Numbered from the stretch's first letter, positions 52,642 through 62,363 are shown. The stretch is 64,000 nt of DNA from [Clostridium] viride DSM 6836 (GCA_000620945.1 JHZO01000004.1:496001-560000); one strand, 5' to 3'. Translations and numbers: made by a program. Notes: a model not told the origin generated them from the letters alone.

Positions 52642-54417
52642 TTGTTTCGCAGCCTACATATGAAGCTGGTGTTGATCATGATCCTGCTGGTGACATCCAT
52701 TATGACGGTCGCGGGCGCTTTCCTCATCAACTCCGTAGGCCGATTCTATTTGACTGAGTTTTCCACTCAGATGCAAGCGGTGTTTGAGGATCGCGAATTT
52801 AATCGCTACTTGAGCATCCCCAAAACTGCTGATGAGGATAGAGTGGAAGGCTTGAAGGAAGTGCTCTTTGCCTATAAGGGTGACCTTGGGGTCGATGGGC
52901 GCAATCGAAACTATTTTATTTTGGATGGAGAAACAGGCGACTTTTTGGCTGGTTCGAATGAGGAATTGGGAAAGAAGCTTCCCCGTACCAACAATATCTT
53001 AATCGCACTCAACGAGGGGAAACCGGGATTTCAAAATGATTTAACCGCACAGCAAATGGATGTTGCGGTGCCGATCACCCGAGGCGGGGTTCCATACATC
53101 ATTTACATTATGGACAACCGCCAAACCGTACATGACCTCAGCGGAGAAATGTTTGTTCTGATTATTGAGGCGCTTGGATTTGGCTTAGTCATTTCCATTT
53201 TGCTCTCCTTCCTGTTGGCCAAAACCATGATCATTCCGATCCGATGGCTGACGGAAGGTGCCAAGCGCATGGCAGAAGGGGATTTTCATGAGACGATTTC
53301 TGTGGAGTCTGAAGATGAAATCGGTGTTCTCACCAATACCTTTAATGACATGGCAGGGCAGTTGAAGAAGACCATTCAAGAAGTGGAAAATGAACGAACT
53401 AAGCTGGATGCATTGTTTCGCAACATGACCGATGGTGTTGTTGCCTTTAATCGCAGCGGCATTGTCATTCATGCCAACCCGGCAGCGGAAATTATGTTAG
53501 ATCAGCCCATCCGCATTGGCGGATCTGTCCGGTATCAGGAGTTGTTTGGCGACATGGCCTCTTTGGAAGAGGTGCTGGAAGCCTCCAATGATGCCATTGA
53601 ACACGACATGTTGCAAGGAGACCGGAGCTTGCACCTATTATTTGCCACCTTTTCCAGAGAGGAACAGGCCGGCGTCCTGGTTGTGATTCATGATGTGACG
53701 CAGCAAGTGAAAACCGAAACCATGCGTCGCGAGTTTGTGGCAAACGTATCCCATGAGTTGCGTACCCCCCTGACCAACATTCGAAGCTATGCGGAAACCT
53801 TGGCGGATACCACGGACATGCCACCCGAATTGCACCGGAACTTTCTGCAGGTTATTTTGAATGAAAGCGACCGAATGACACACATCGTTCAGGATCTGTT
53901 AACCCTGTCCCGCTTCGATTCCGAACGTGCGGAACTTCAATTTACCTATTTTTCCTTCGAAACTGCCCTGCAAGACTTATATCGCGCCGTCCGCTTGGAG
54001 GCACAGCGCAGGGGACATAAATTGGAGCTAAACATCCAGTCGCCGCTCCCGAAGATTCGGGCGGATCGGGAACGTATCTTGCAGGTGCTCATGAACATCA
54101 CCTCCAATGCGATCAAATATACTCCCGACGGGGGCAGGATAGTCATTGAGGCAGGGTCTTTGGATAGTTATGTTTGGGTGGAGGTCACAGATAACGGCAT
54201 TGGGATCCCCCCGGAGGATCGAACTCGAATCTTTGAGCGCTTTTACCGGGTGGACAAGGCTCGCTCCAGAGAATCGGGCGGGACGGGTTTGGGACTCTCC
54301 ATTGCCAAGGAAATTGTGAATCGGCATGAAGGAATCTTGATTCTGGTGGATCGGGAAGGAGCAGGCACGACGCTACGATTGGAACTCAAGACGGAGGGGC
54401 CCACTCATGGAGAATAA
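52642..54417 (+). CDS. walK: WalK (YycG)-type sensor histidine kinase
   Basis: About 591 residues. Two membrane helices (about 8-28 and 170-193) flank an extracytoplasmic sensor, followed by HAMP, a PAS domain (about 260-355), HisKA with the phospho-acceptor His in NVSHELRTP, and HATPase_c with NAIKYTPDGG, DNGIGIP and GGTGLGLSIAK. The TTG at 52642 has the better-spaced GAAGGG site. GTG at 52633 and ATG at 52660 are alternatives. It overlaps walH by 11 bases. Confidence 0.92.
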   Translation: MFRSLHMKLVLIMILLVTSIMTVAGAFLINSVGRFYLTEFSTQMQAVFEDREFNRYLSIPKTADEDRVEGLKEVLFAYKGDLGVDGRNRNYFILDGETGDFLAGSNEELGKKLPRTNNILIALNEGKPGFQNDLTAQQMDVAVPITRGGVPYIIYIMDNRQTVHDLSGEMFVLIIEALGFGLVISILLSFLLAKTMIIPIRWLTEGAKRMAEGDFHETISVESEDEIGVLTNTFNDMAGQLKKTIQEVENERTKLDALFRNMTDGVVAFNRSGIVIHANPAAEIMLDQPIRIGGSVRYQELFGDMASLEEVLEASNDAIEHDMLQGDRSLHLLFATFSREEQAGVLVVIHDVTQQVKTETMRREFVANVSHELRTPLTNIRSYAETLADTTDMPPELHRNFLQVILNESDRMTHIVQDLLTLSRFDSERAELQFTYFSFETALQDLYRAVRLEAQRRGHKLELNIQSPLPKIRADRERILQVLMNITSNAIKYTPDGGRIVIEAGSLDSYVWVEVTDNGIGIPPEDRTRIFERFYRVDKARSRESGGTGLGLSIAKEIVNRHEGILILVDREGAGTTLRLELKTEGPTHGE

Positions 54418-55714
54418 GCAAAAGCGTTTGCTGGAATGGGGACAGAACTTACTCATTCTAGTGCTTTCTCTCTCTGCCATCGTACTCATCAGTCGTTCCA
54501 CGCTCTATGAGGGCTTTGGAATTTTATCCAACACAAAAAAAGAGCAACAGTCCATGTTCGGACATTTACAAACCGGAGAAGAGAGCACCCTATCGGTGGA
54601 GCCAGTCTGCCTTGCCGTCCAAAATGAACACGGTCGGTTTGGGGTACAATATGACGCAAAAACAACGCACCAACTCTTTGAGGATAAGTTGGGGAGTTTG
54701 CTCCGAGAAGCCCTCAGTGGTGTGAAGGAAACGATACCTTCCAACAAAGAGCAGTGGCAAGCCGTATTAACGGGGTCGGGCAGCTGGATCTATTATGATT
54801 TTAGTACGAACCTCCCCTTGGAAAATCTGCCGTTGTGGCTTGGTAGCGACACTGCGGCCAAATCGCTTTCTGGGTTTGCTAGTACCTTTCTGTTAACCAA
54901 CCAAGATGGAACCTATCTCCTGTATTACTATAATGATGCAACACAAACCTATGCGACCTGTTCCTTAGCCGATGGGAGCGGAGAGCGCTTTCTCACAGCG
55001 ATTAACGATATTCCAACAAACGATGCCATCTTCGCATTTGAAGACTCAAAACGCTTTGGTGCGCTTAACGAGGATGTCTTGATTTTGCCACAAGTTCCAG
55101 TTTTGGCTATGTATGAGGTAAAAAATCCGATTGTCCTGCCGGATAAAGTGACACAGGAACAAATTATGCGAGCCTTATCCTTTAATCCAAATGCGGTGAC
55201 AACCTATAACCCAGTGGACGGTATCGTACTTAAGGAAGGAACCGGCACACTGCGAATGTTTAACAACGGAACCATATCGTATCACGGGCAAGAAAGTGAT
55301 CCTCGCTTTTCCGTACCGGAGAACGATGTTGGTGCCATGATCGAGCAAACACAAGATTTGCTCATGACCTTGATGGACGATCGCTGTGGGGAGGCCCAGC
55401 CATACCTTGCGAAAATGGAAACCAAGGAGAACAATGAAACCGTTCTCACCTTTGAATACCGTCTCAATGGGGCACCCGTCAAACTATACTCGGAAGGATA
55501 TGCGGCACAGTTTACGATTCAAAATGGACTCATTCGAGACTTTACGATTCATATCCGTCAGTATCTAGCCACAGAGGAAACTAGTCTAATTTTACCCGAG
55601 CTCCAGGCTGCGGCCGCCGTGAAGGCAATGGGGAAAACAGGACAGAGTCTGAACCTGGCGTATCTGGATACCGGGCAAGAATCACGCGTTGCGGCCAATT
55701 GGATTTTGGAATAG
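54407..55714 (+). CDS. walH: WalH (YycH) family membrane regulator
   Basis: 435 residues: a short cytoplasmic start, one membrane helix (about 12-32) and a large extracytoplasmic region. In B. subtilis, WalH and WalI hold WalK activity down through transmembrane contacts. The sequence is poorly conserved and the assignment relies on topology and on position between walK and a walI-like gene. Confidence 0.8.
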   Translation: MENKQKRLLEWGQNLLILVLSLSAIVLISRSTLYEGFGILSNTKKEQQSMFGHLQTGEESTLSVEPVCLAVQNEHGRFGVQYDAKTTHQLFEDKLGSLLREALSGVKETIPSNKEQWQAVLTGSGSWIYYDFSTNLPLENLPLWLGSDTAAKSLSGFASTFLLTNQDGTYLLYYYNDATQTYATCSLADGSGERFLTAINDIPTNDAIFAFEDSKRFGALNEDVLILPQVPVLAMYEVKNPIVLPDKVTQEQIMRALSFNPNAVTTYNPVDGIVLKEGTGTLRMFNNGTISYHGQESDPRFSVPENDVGAMIEQTQDLLMTLMDDRCGEAQPYLAKMETKENNETVLTFEYRLNGAPVKLYSEGYAAQFTIQNGLIRDFTIHIRQYLATEETSLILPELQAAAAVKAMGKTGQSLNLAYLDTGQESRVAANWILE

Positions 55715-55744
55715 TGTCCGAATAAGTCCAGAAAGGGGATGGAT

Positions 55745-56581
55745 ATGGAACGCTCCAAGTTAAAAAATATAATCATTCTCTTGCTGTTAATGCTAAATCT
55801 CTGTCTTCTTCTCTTAGCGGTTGGACGGTATTGGCAGGGGAAAGAGGCAGAAGAACAATTGCGGCAGAATACAGTCCTCTTTCTACAAAAGAACGGAATC
55901 TCGGTCTTGGAAGACCAAATCCCGTGGGATGAGCCAGGTTCGGTACAGATGACGGAACGAAGTTCGCAAGAAGAACGTCGTTTGGCGGAAACGATCCTTG
56001 GTACCATTTCGGACAATTCGACGGGAATTGCATCGGAGTACCTGGGGGAAAAAGGATCGGTACGCTTCTACCCGGATGGGCGGTTCTACCTTTCCTTCCA
56101 GGAAAAGGGCATGGATAAACCGGTGGATATGGAGCATTACGCCGAACGATACTTACAAAAGTTTGGGTTTGAGGTAGTAAAGGTTTCCTCAGAGACGGAA
56201 GGGGAGCAAACTAAATTCGTCTTTTTGCAGCTTGCCGAGGGAGTTCCGGTGTTTACCTGTAAAATTGAAGTAGTATATCAGAAGGAAATACTCAGTCAAA
56301 TACAAGGATGGCGCCTTCAGGGTGAGGTGCAGCCGAGTAACATACAACAGGAATCGCTTACCACGCCAACCTTACTGGTTCGGTTCGTTTCGGAGATGAA
56401 ACAAAACGAATTCTTCTGTTCTGAAATCAGAAACATTACGCAAGGCTATGTCTATTCCACGGGAGGACTTTCGTCGCAATCAAACCTGTTGCCGGTTTGG
56501 CGCATAGAGACCGATCAAAAGACTTATTTATTAAACTGCGTGACGGGGAAGCTAGAATCCACCGATCAATGGCTACATTAG
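55745..56581 (+). CDS. walI: WalI (YycI) family membrane regulator
   Basis: 278 residues with one N-terminal membrane helix (about 7-26, LLLLMLNLCLLLLAVGRYW) and an extracytoplasmic domain with the YycI-like end (LLPVWRIETDQKTYLLNC). It starts 30 bases after walH. The second in-frame ATG is chosen because AAAGGGG directly abuts the first. It closes the operon. No walJ or htrA gene follows on this strand. Confidence 0.82.
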   Translation: MERSKLKNIIILLLLMLNLCLLLLAVGRYWQGKEAEEQLRQNTVLFLQKNGISVLEDQIPWDEPGSVQMTERSSQEERRLAETILGTISDNSTGIASEYLGEKGSVRFYPDGRFYLSFQEKGMDKPVDMEHYAERYLQKFGFEVVKVSSETEGEQTKFVFLQLAEGVPVFTCKIEVVYQKEILSQIQGWRLQGEVQPSNIQQESLTTPTLLVRFVSEMKQNEFFCSEIRNITQGYVYSTGGLSSQSNLLPVWRIETDQKTYLLNCVTGKLESTDQWLH

Positions 56582-56585
56582 TGTG

Positions 56586-56631
56586 CAAGAAAACTGCTCC
56601 AGTTCCGTACTAACACGGAATTGGAGCAGTT
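56586..56631 (-). terminator. Terminator between walI and the EF-G-like gene
   Basis: A 17-bp stem with one G-T pair (56615-56631 with 56592-56608) is followed on the minus strand by TTTTCTTG. It ends the EF-G-like gene and probably also blocks walI transcription. Confidence 0.82.
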
Positions 56632-56645
56632 CATGTTATGGCTGT

Positions 56646-58721
56646 TTATTCTTCGTCGTGAAGGGCCTTGGCATCTTCAATGGCCTTCTGTTGGGCCATG
56701 GGGGGTGCCTCTTCATAGCGAACAAAGCGGAAGGTAAAGGAGCCACGGCTTTGCGTGATGGAACGCAGATCAATGGCGTAGGTGGTCATTTCGGACATGG
56801 GCACTTCGGCTTCTAAGACTTGCTCGCCATCCTCCGTGGGATTCATTCCCATGACACGACCGCGGCGCTTATTCAGGTCGCCCATGACATCACCAAGGTA
56901 ACTATCTGGAATGGTGACGCGCAGTTCACCAATGGGTTCTAGGATGGTGGGGGAAGCATTGGGAATGCCTTCCTTATAAGCCAATTGTGCAGCGGTTTTA
57001 AAGGCCATTTCGTTGGAGTCCACCGCGTGATAAGACCCATCGTAGAGGGTAGCCTTAAGGCCGACCAGAGGATAGCCCGCTAATACGCCGCGAGAGATGG
57101 AGTCGCGCAGGCCCTTTTCCACGGCGGGGAAAAAGTTCTTTGGAACACTTCCGCCAAAGACTTCTTCGGTAAAGACGAGATCATCGGTTTCGGATTGGGG
57201 CTCAAAGCGAATCCACACATCGCCAAACTGACCGCTGCCACCGGACTGCTTCTTGTGGCGACCATGGGCTTCCACCTTTTTCTTAATCTTCTCGCGGTAA
57301 GGAACGCGGATGGGACGCAGTTCTGCATCCACACCAAAGCGGATCTTCAAGCGAGACACCAAAACATCCATCTGCATATCACCGGTTCCGGAAATCACCA
57401 TCTGGTGGGTTTCCGCATTGTTTTGCCAGTGATAGGTCAGGTCTTCCTCGCTCATTCGAGTCAGGCCAGCTGCGATCTTATCCTCTTGTCCCTTCGTCTT
57501 TGGTGCTACGGCAACCGAGTAGCACGGTTCGGGGAAGGGGATGGCCGAGAGCTTTACTAGCTTTCTCGGGTCACACATGGTATCGCCCGTTTTCAACTTT
57601 TCCATCTTGGCAACCGCTCCAATGTCACCACAGGAGAGTTCTTTGACTTCCTCCGCCTTCTTCCCCTTCATGGTATAGAGACGACCTAGCTTTTCTGTGT
57701 TTCCGGTGCGGCTGTTTACCACTTGCATGTCAGGGGTGAGGTGTCCGGAGACCACCTTCACAAAGGAATACTTGCCATATTGGTCAGAGATGGTTTTCCA
57801 AACAAAGGCGCAGGGCAGTGCACCCGGGGAGGTGACAAATTCCTCCACATCGCCATTTTGATTCTCGGCAAGATCAGGCTGTCCTTCCAAGGGATTGGGC
57901 ATTAAATCCACAATGGTGTCCAGCAGCATAAAGGTACCAAGACCGGTGATGGCACTGCCGCAGAGCACCGGGAAGATGGAAAGGTCCTTCACACCGGTGC
58001 GAAGACCCTGTACCATTTCAGCATAGGTAAAGTCCTCGCCGCCAAAGTACTTGTCCATCATTTCTTCGCTGGTTTCCGCTACGGATTCCTTGAGAGCGTC
58101 ATACAGCTCATCTAACACGGGCTTTTTATCTTCAGGCACATCGATTTCGACGCGTTTGGCATCCTTAATTTCATAAGCACGTTTGTGCAATACATCGATG
58201 ATACCGACTACTTTCTTATTTGAGTCCCAAATGGGGGCAACAAGAGGGGCAATGTTCTTGCCGAAACGCTCACGCAGGGTGGCAAATGCAGCATTGTAGT
58301 CAGAGTTCTCTTCGTCTGTTTTCGAAATGTACAGAATGCGAGGGAGTTTACGCTGTTCGCAATACTTCCATGCTTTTTCTGCCCCGACGCTCATGCCACC
58401 TTTGGCCGAGCAGACGATGACAGCAGATTCAGCAACGCGCAACGCTTCCACGACTTCTCCGGAAAAGTCGAAATAGCCTGGAGTATCCAGCACATTAATT
58501 TTACACCCTTTATAGTCAATGGGCGCAATGGCTGTTCCAAGGGAGATTTGACGTCGGGTCTCCTCCGGGTCATAGTCACAAACGGTATTGCCGTCAGAGG
58601 GATTTCCTTGACGAAGGGTACCGCCGGTGAGATATAGCATGCTTTCTGCTAGACTTGTCTTTCCGTTGCCACCGTGTCCCAGCAGACAGACGTTGCGGAT
58701 GTTTTGTGCGGAATAGCTCAT
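56646..58721 (-). CDS. Elongation factor G-like GTPase
   Basis: A 691-residue translational GTPase of the EF-G paralogue group. G1 GHGGNGKTS (residues 11-19), the EF-G-like switch and G3 DTPGYFDF, the G4 in SKTD (instead of NKxD), then domains II-V with RAxxxG/GGSVPKNFFPAVEKG and SRGVLAGYPLVGLKATLYDG. Such paralogues lack a settled role; the main EF-G is normally in the rpsL-fusA-tuf operon. ATG after AAGGAGAG is chosen. An upstream TTG is weaker. Confidence 0.9.
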   Translation of the reverse strand: MSYSAQNIRNVCLLGHGGNGKTSLAESMLYLTGGTLRQGNPSDGNTVCDYDPEETRRQISLGTAIAPIDYKGCKINVLDTPGYFDFSGEVVEALRVAESAVIVCSAKGGMSVGAEKAWKYCEQRKLPRILYISKTDEENSDYNAAFATLRERFGKNIAPLVAPIWDSNKKVVGIIDVLHKRAYEIKDAKRVEIDVPEDKKPVLDELYDALKESVAETSEEMMDKYFGGEDFTYAEMVQGLRTGVKDLSIFPVLCGSAITGLGTFMLLDTIVDLMPNPLEGQPDLAENQNGDVEEFVTSPGALPCAFVWKTISDQYGKYSFVKVVSGHLTPDMQVVNSRTGNTEKLGRLYTMKGKKAEEVKELSCGDIGAVAKMEKLKTGDTMCDPRKLVKLSAIPFPEPCYSVAVAPKTKGQEDKIAAGLTRMSEEDLTYHWQNNAETHQMVISGTGDMQMDVLVSRLKIRFGVDAELRPIRVPYREKIKKKVEAHGRHKKQSGGSGQFGDVWIRFEPQSETDDLVFTEEVFGGSVPKNFFPAVEKGLRDSISRGVLAGYPLVGLKATLYDGSYHAVDSNEMAFKTAAQLAYKEGIPNASPTILEPIGELRVTIPDSYLGDVMGDLNKRRGRVMGMNPTEDGEQVLEAEVPMSEMTTYAIDLRSITQSRGSFTFRFVRYEEAPPMAQQKAIEDAKALHDEE

Positions 58722-58947
58722 ATTGATCATCTCTCCTTTTTTCAAATAGGCGAAAGGATAGATCTTCCGCCTTAAAACGACGGATCATATGGGGGCTTAC
58801 CGATCGAAGAAGAGAAAAACTCCCTCTTCCCCGTGCAGACAGGGGGTCTGCAAAACCATCTTTTCTGACATAAATTTCTAAGCTGAAAGAGCTTTGTACG
58901 TTTTTTCGTGGACTTCGTACAAAAAGTTGCCGATGTAGCTGCTGTTT
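58722..58947 (-). promoter_or_regulatory. Long structured leader of the EF-G-like gene
   Basis: The 220-base untranslated leader between the promoter and the start codon. On the minus strand it contains GCAGAC/GTCTGC with a CCCCT loop and a purine-rich hairpin (GAAGAG and CTCTTC) followed by T-rich sequence, which looks like attenuation or autoregulation. No known riboswitch recognised. Confidence 0.4.
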
Positions 58948-58976
58948 ATTATACAGTATAAACTTTGCCCTGACAA
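58948..58976 (-). promoter_or_regulatory. SigA-type promoter of the EF-G-like gene
   Basis: On the minus strand: TTGTCA (58976-58971), a 17-base spacer and TATAAT (58953-58948), an excellent match. Confidence 0.9.
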
Positions 58977-59025
58977 CCAAAATTTATGAAAAGAGAAAGA
59001 AAGAAGGAGAAGGGGGAGTCTAGGT

Positions 59026-59886
59026 TTAATTTAGGGTGGACAGATTCTCGTTCGAAATGGGGCTTCGCTCAATGCTTCCATCATACAAGGATACGCGGTA
59101 TTCCCAAGTGTTCCCTTGGGAATCCGTATACTGAAACAGGTATGCCGAAGAATCGTCCAGCAGGCGGGAGAACACAGGGACGGGATCAACTTCCCCATCC
59201 TCCACCAGGTATTGAATGAGCAGTGTTTCCGCTTCCTCCTGAGTCAAAGTGTCTGCAACCGCGGCAAATTCCTTTGTAAACGGGAGAGGTTCGGGAGGAG
59301 GTTCGCTCGTAATGGCCATGGGTGGAGCAATGGAATCCAGTTGCTTTTCCGTACGTGGAGGGGTGGTGGATCCCACCGAGGCTTTTCCGGTAATCGACGG
59401 TTTCGGGGAAGGGGATTCGTTCTGAATTTCTGTAGAAGTAGCTTCCTGAGGCGGCGCATCGCTAACAATGGAGCGCTGCGCTTGGTCTGGGGATGCCAGG
59501 GCAGCTTCCGGAGCCGGCAGTTCGTCCACTACGTTGGGAGGGAAAAGCTTTGATCCAAACACCAAAGCAGACACCAACACGAGAACCGCTGCAGCGGTGG
59601 TTGCATAACGGCGGTAAAAGGACACAGGACGAACAAGCTTTGTGTCTTGGGAGGGAAGAGCAGCCTCTTGGCTGATTTGCTCCATAATACGCGTGTGCAG
59701 TGAGGGCGGGGGGGATAGGAGGAGAGAGGAAATGGAGGATTGTATCTCTGAAAGCTCCTGATTGAGCTGGCAACAGGCGGGACAGGACTTCAAATGGTCC
59801 TGAAGCTGTACTGCTTCCTCGGAGGAAAGCTCCCCGTCTAAGCCTAGACTAATCAGAAGCTCAAATTCTTCACAAGACGCCATCAT
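59026..59886 (-). CDS. Anti-sigma factor with zinc-finger (zf-HC2) domain
   Basis: 286 residues. The N-terminal zinc-binding anti-sigma domain has HLKSCPACC (H-x3-C-x2-C, about 30-38), then one membrane helix (about 92-112), and a Pro/Ser-rich extracytoplasmic linker leading to a small C-terminal domain (about 215-286) of unknown type. The ATG overlaps the sigma gene stop (ATGA), so the pair is co-translated. The signal sensed is unknown. Confidence 0.88.
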   Translation of the reverse strand: MMASCEEFELLISLGLDGELSSEEAVQLQDHLKSCPACCQLNQELSEIQSSISSLLLSPPPSLHTRIMEQISQEAALPSQDTKLVRPVSFYRRYATTAAAVLVLVSALVFGSKLFPPNVVDELPAPEAALASPDQAQRSIVSDAPPQEATSTEIQNESPSPKPSITGKASVGSTTPPRTEKQLDSIAPPMAITSEPPPEPLPFTKEFAAVADTLTQEEAETLLIQYLVEDGEVDPVPVFSRLLDDSSAYLFQYTDSQGNTWEYRVSLYDGSIERSPISNENLSTLN

Positions 59887-60509
59887 GCATCACCTCCTTT
59901 GTGAGCTCTTGACTCTTTGGACGCAGTTCCTTCGAAAAAGTTCCCATCATGGAGCAAAATTTGGCGCAGGGCTAATCGTGCACGGGCAATGCGGGATTTC
60001 ACCGTGCCGAGCTCAAGACCCAATAGGTCTGCAATCTCTTGATACGATAAGCCATCCAACTCACGCTGAAGGAGGATACTGCGGTGTTCCTCGGACAACT
60101 CGTCCATGGCACGCAGGAGGGATTGCCGCAGGTCATTTTTAAGGGCTTCCTCCTCGGGAAGATAGCGCACATCCGGAATCTGGGCAGTGAATTGATCATC
60201 GTGTTCGAGGGAAACTGATTGCAAGATGGTGTTGCGGCGACGTTCCTGACGCAGAAAGTCGATGCAGGTATTGGTGGCTAAGCGATATAACCACGTAAAA
60301 AAAGTAGAGTCCTCCTGAAAGCGCGGCAAAGAACTCCAGGCCTTCAGAAAGGAGGTCTGGGTGAGCTCTTCCGCGTCCTCGGTGTTGCGACACATACGAA
60401 AGCAGAGATTATAAATGGGCTTTTGATAGGAGGTCATTAGGGCTTCAAAGGCATCCTGATTGCCCTGCTTCGCCAGCTTGACCAGGGCAGATTCCTCGGT
60501 TCGAGGCAT
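59883..60509 (-). CDS. ECF RNA polymerase sigma factor
   Basis: 208 residues with sigma region 2 (YQKPIYNLCFRMCRNTEDAEELTQTSFLKAW) and region 4 (LDGLSYQEIADLLGLELGTVKSRIARARLALR). Followed by its membrane anti-sigma factor. It resembles the SigW-type group. Lies 9 bases after dusB on the same strand, so it may be transcribed from the dusB promoter. No autoregulatory promoter was recognised. Confidence 0.92.
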   Translation of the reverse strand: MPRTEESALVKLAKQGNQDAFEALMTSYQKPIYNLCFRMCRNTEDAEELTQTSFLKAWSSLPRFQEDSTFFTWLYRLATNTCIDFLRQERRRNTILQSVSLEHDDQFTAQIPDVRYLPEEEALKNDLRQSLLRAMDELSEEHRSILLQRELDGLSYQEIADLLGLELGTVKSRIARARLALRQILLHDGNFFEGTASKESRAHKGGDA

Positions 60510-60518
60510 GGTTTCACC

Positions 60519-61502
60519 TCATTTCTCATTGGGAGCCAAATCACGCTTTATGCCCGCGGTAATGCGGTAAACATCCTCCAGCGTTTCGATGTGGCAAATC
60601 TTCTCCTTCCAGTAAGAAGCATGGGGAACGCCTTTTAGATACCATGCATAATGCCGGCGTGCTTCTAAGCAGGCGATTTTTTCGCTTTTGTATTGTGCGG
60701 CAAGCTCAAATTGGCGCACGGCAGTATCACAACGCTCTCCCAACGGAGGGAGAGGTGGAATTTCCCGTCCTTCCAAGGCCGCCTTTGCTTGTTCAAAAAT
60801 CCAAGGGTTTCCAAATACGCCGCGCCCAATCATCACCATGTCTGCCCCGGTATAGCGCAGGATGCGCTCCGCATCTTGCCCGGAAAAGACGTCGCCGTTG
60901 GCAATGACGGGAATGGAAACCGCCTGTTTTACCTCGCGAATCAAATCCCAGTTGGCAACACCGGAGTACATTTGCACCTTGGTTCTCCCATGAACGGCAA
61001 GGGCGGAGACCCCAAGTGCTTCTAAACGCTTGGAAAGTTCCACACAGACCAGGGAAGAGCGATCCCAACCCAGGCGCATCTTGACGGTGACCGGACGGTT
61101 TTTTGCACCACGAATCACAGCCTCAGCCACGCGACAAGCCTTGTCCAGATCACGCAGAAGCCCAGAGCCATCCCCGTTGTTGGCGACTTTTGGAACGGGG
61201 CAACCCATATTAATATCAATGATTTCGGCTCCGGACACCTCAACGGCAATGGCCGCCGCTTCCTCCATGCAAGAAGGATCGCTGCCAAAAATTTGAACGG
61301 CAGCCGGGTGCTCATCCTCCGCCAAACGAAGCAGGGGGATGGATTTTTTATCTTGATAGCAGAGTGCCTTGGCACTGACCATCTCACTGATGGTATATCC
61401 CGCGCCCAGCGAGCGACAGATGCTTCGAAAGGCAATATCCGTAACGCCTGCCATGGGGGCAAGGCAAAGTTTGGAGTCAATATGTACAGAACCAATGTTC
61501 AA
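60519..61502 (-). CDS. dusB: tRNA-dihydrouridine synthase (DusB type)
   Basis: A 327-residue FMN enzyme that reduces uridines of the tRNA D-loop. LAPMAGVTDIAFR near the start, DINMGCPVPKVANNGDGSGLLRD with the catalytic Cys, and HGRTKVQMYSG, then MIGRGVFGNPWIF. The TTG start after GAGGTGAG is chosen because it gives the usual length. A TTGCCA-18-TATGAT promoter (minus strand) lies just upstream. Confidence 0.93.
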   Translation of the reverse strand: MNIGSVHIDSKLCLAPMAGVTDIAFRSICRSLGAGYTISEMVSAKALCYQDKKSIPLLRLAEDEHPAAVQIFGSDPSCMEEAAAIAVEVSGAEIIDINMGCPVPKVANNGDGSGLLRDLDKACRVAEAVIRGAKNRPVTVKMRLGWDRSSLVCVELSKRLEALGVSALAVHGRTKVQMYSGVANWDLIREVKQAVSIPVIANGDVFSGQDAERILRYTGADMVMIGRGVFGNPWIFEQAKAALEGREIPPLPPLGERCDTAVRQFELAAQYKSEKIACLEARRHYAWYLKGVPHASYWKEKICHIETLEDVYRITAGIKRDLAPNEK

Positions 61503-61593
61503 AAGGCTCACCTCAACACTGAAACTTGGCAGTAAAATGCCTATTCTATCATCATACCATGAAGTCTTATCGTCTGGCAAGAAAAGAGAAAAA

Positions 61594-61626
61594 CTTCCGC
61601 TTTGGATTGTGGTTCCAAAGCGGAAG
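61594..61626 (-). terminator. Terminator of the lipoprotein gene
   Basis: A 13-bp perfect stem CTTCCGCTTTGGA with its complement, followed on the minus strand by TTTTTCTCTTTTC. Confidence 0.88.
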
Positions 61627-61640
61627 AAGGGGCAGTTGGT

Positions 61641-62282
61641 TTATGGCAGGTAGTAAAACTTCCCGTCGGGGATGGAATGCTTGGAATCAGGCGTTTTGGC
61701 GTACTGTTCCTCCAAACTCTGCTGAACTAAGTCAACCATATCCCAACCGGTGGCAAGAAAGGCTCCCTCAATGGCTCCAGACGAAACGACGCCTTCATAT
61801 TCTGTGAGGAAGCGAGCTACGAATGTACGGTTTGCCTCCAGAAACGCTGCCGATCCCACCAAACACTGCATGCTGTCCGGTTCCTCTAGGCTTCCTAAGG
61901 AGACAAGTGCCACAAGTTGAACGGCGTTTCCACTGCGGTAGAGCTCTGCTGCTTCTTGTGGAGAGAGCAGAATGAGATCTGTGGAAGTACTTTTTAAAAG
62001 GAAGTCTTTCGCCTCTTGGGGCTTGTCGAGTTTTTGAAGTTGCAAGGGAAGAGTGGACGCATTGATCTTTGCTACGATCTGCGCACAAAGTCCTTCCGGA
62101 AGAAGCAAGCGCAGAGGCGTAGTGTGTTCAGTAGGTGGATTCGTTTCAGGCGATGGTTGTTCCTGCGCGTTCTCATTGCCGTTTGTGGGAGGAGCAGGAT
62201 CCTTGTTCACGGTGTTACAGGCCGCAAGGGAGAGGAAAAGCAAGAGTGCCAGAACAAGAGAAAGTAAGTTTCGTCGTCTCAT
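61641..62282 (-). CDS. Lipoprotein resembling an ABC substrate-binding protein fragment
   Basis: 213 residues with a lipoprotein signal ending SLAAC (Cys22), a Pro/Asn/Glu-rich linker, and a domain from about residue 55 that shows substrate-binding-like elements (DLILLSPQEAAELYRSGNAVQLVALVSLG, then LVGSAAFLEANRTFVARFLTEYEG). It is about half the size of an NMT1-type binding protein and has no adjacent permease genes. Function open. ATG after GGAGAG. Confidence 0.7.
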   Translation of the reverse strand: MRRRNLLSLVLALLLFLSLAACNTVNKDPAPPTNGNENAQEQPSPETNPPTEHTTPLRLLLPEGLCAQIVAKINASTLPLQLQKLDKPQEAKDFLLKSTSTDLILLSPQEAAELYRSGNAVQLVALVSLGSLEEPDSMQCLVGSAAFLEANRTFVARFLTEYEGVVSSGAIEGAFLATGWDMVDLVQQSLEEQYAKTPDSKHSIPDGKFYYLP

Positions 62283-62335
62283 GGGCTCTCCTTTCGTCCG
62301 AAGGTGATGGTTCCGAGTGACAATCGCTATCATTA

Positions 62336-62363
62336 TTATTATGGGTAGAGTAGAAAAAGTCAA
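62336..62363 (-). promoter_or_regulatory. SigA-type promoter of the lipoprotein gene
   Basis: On the minus strand: TTGACT (62363-62358), a 16-base spacer and TAATAA (62341-62336). A repeated ATT/ATA tract overlaps the -10. This may be a regulator site. Confidence 0.65.
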
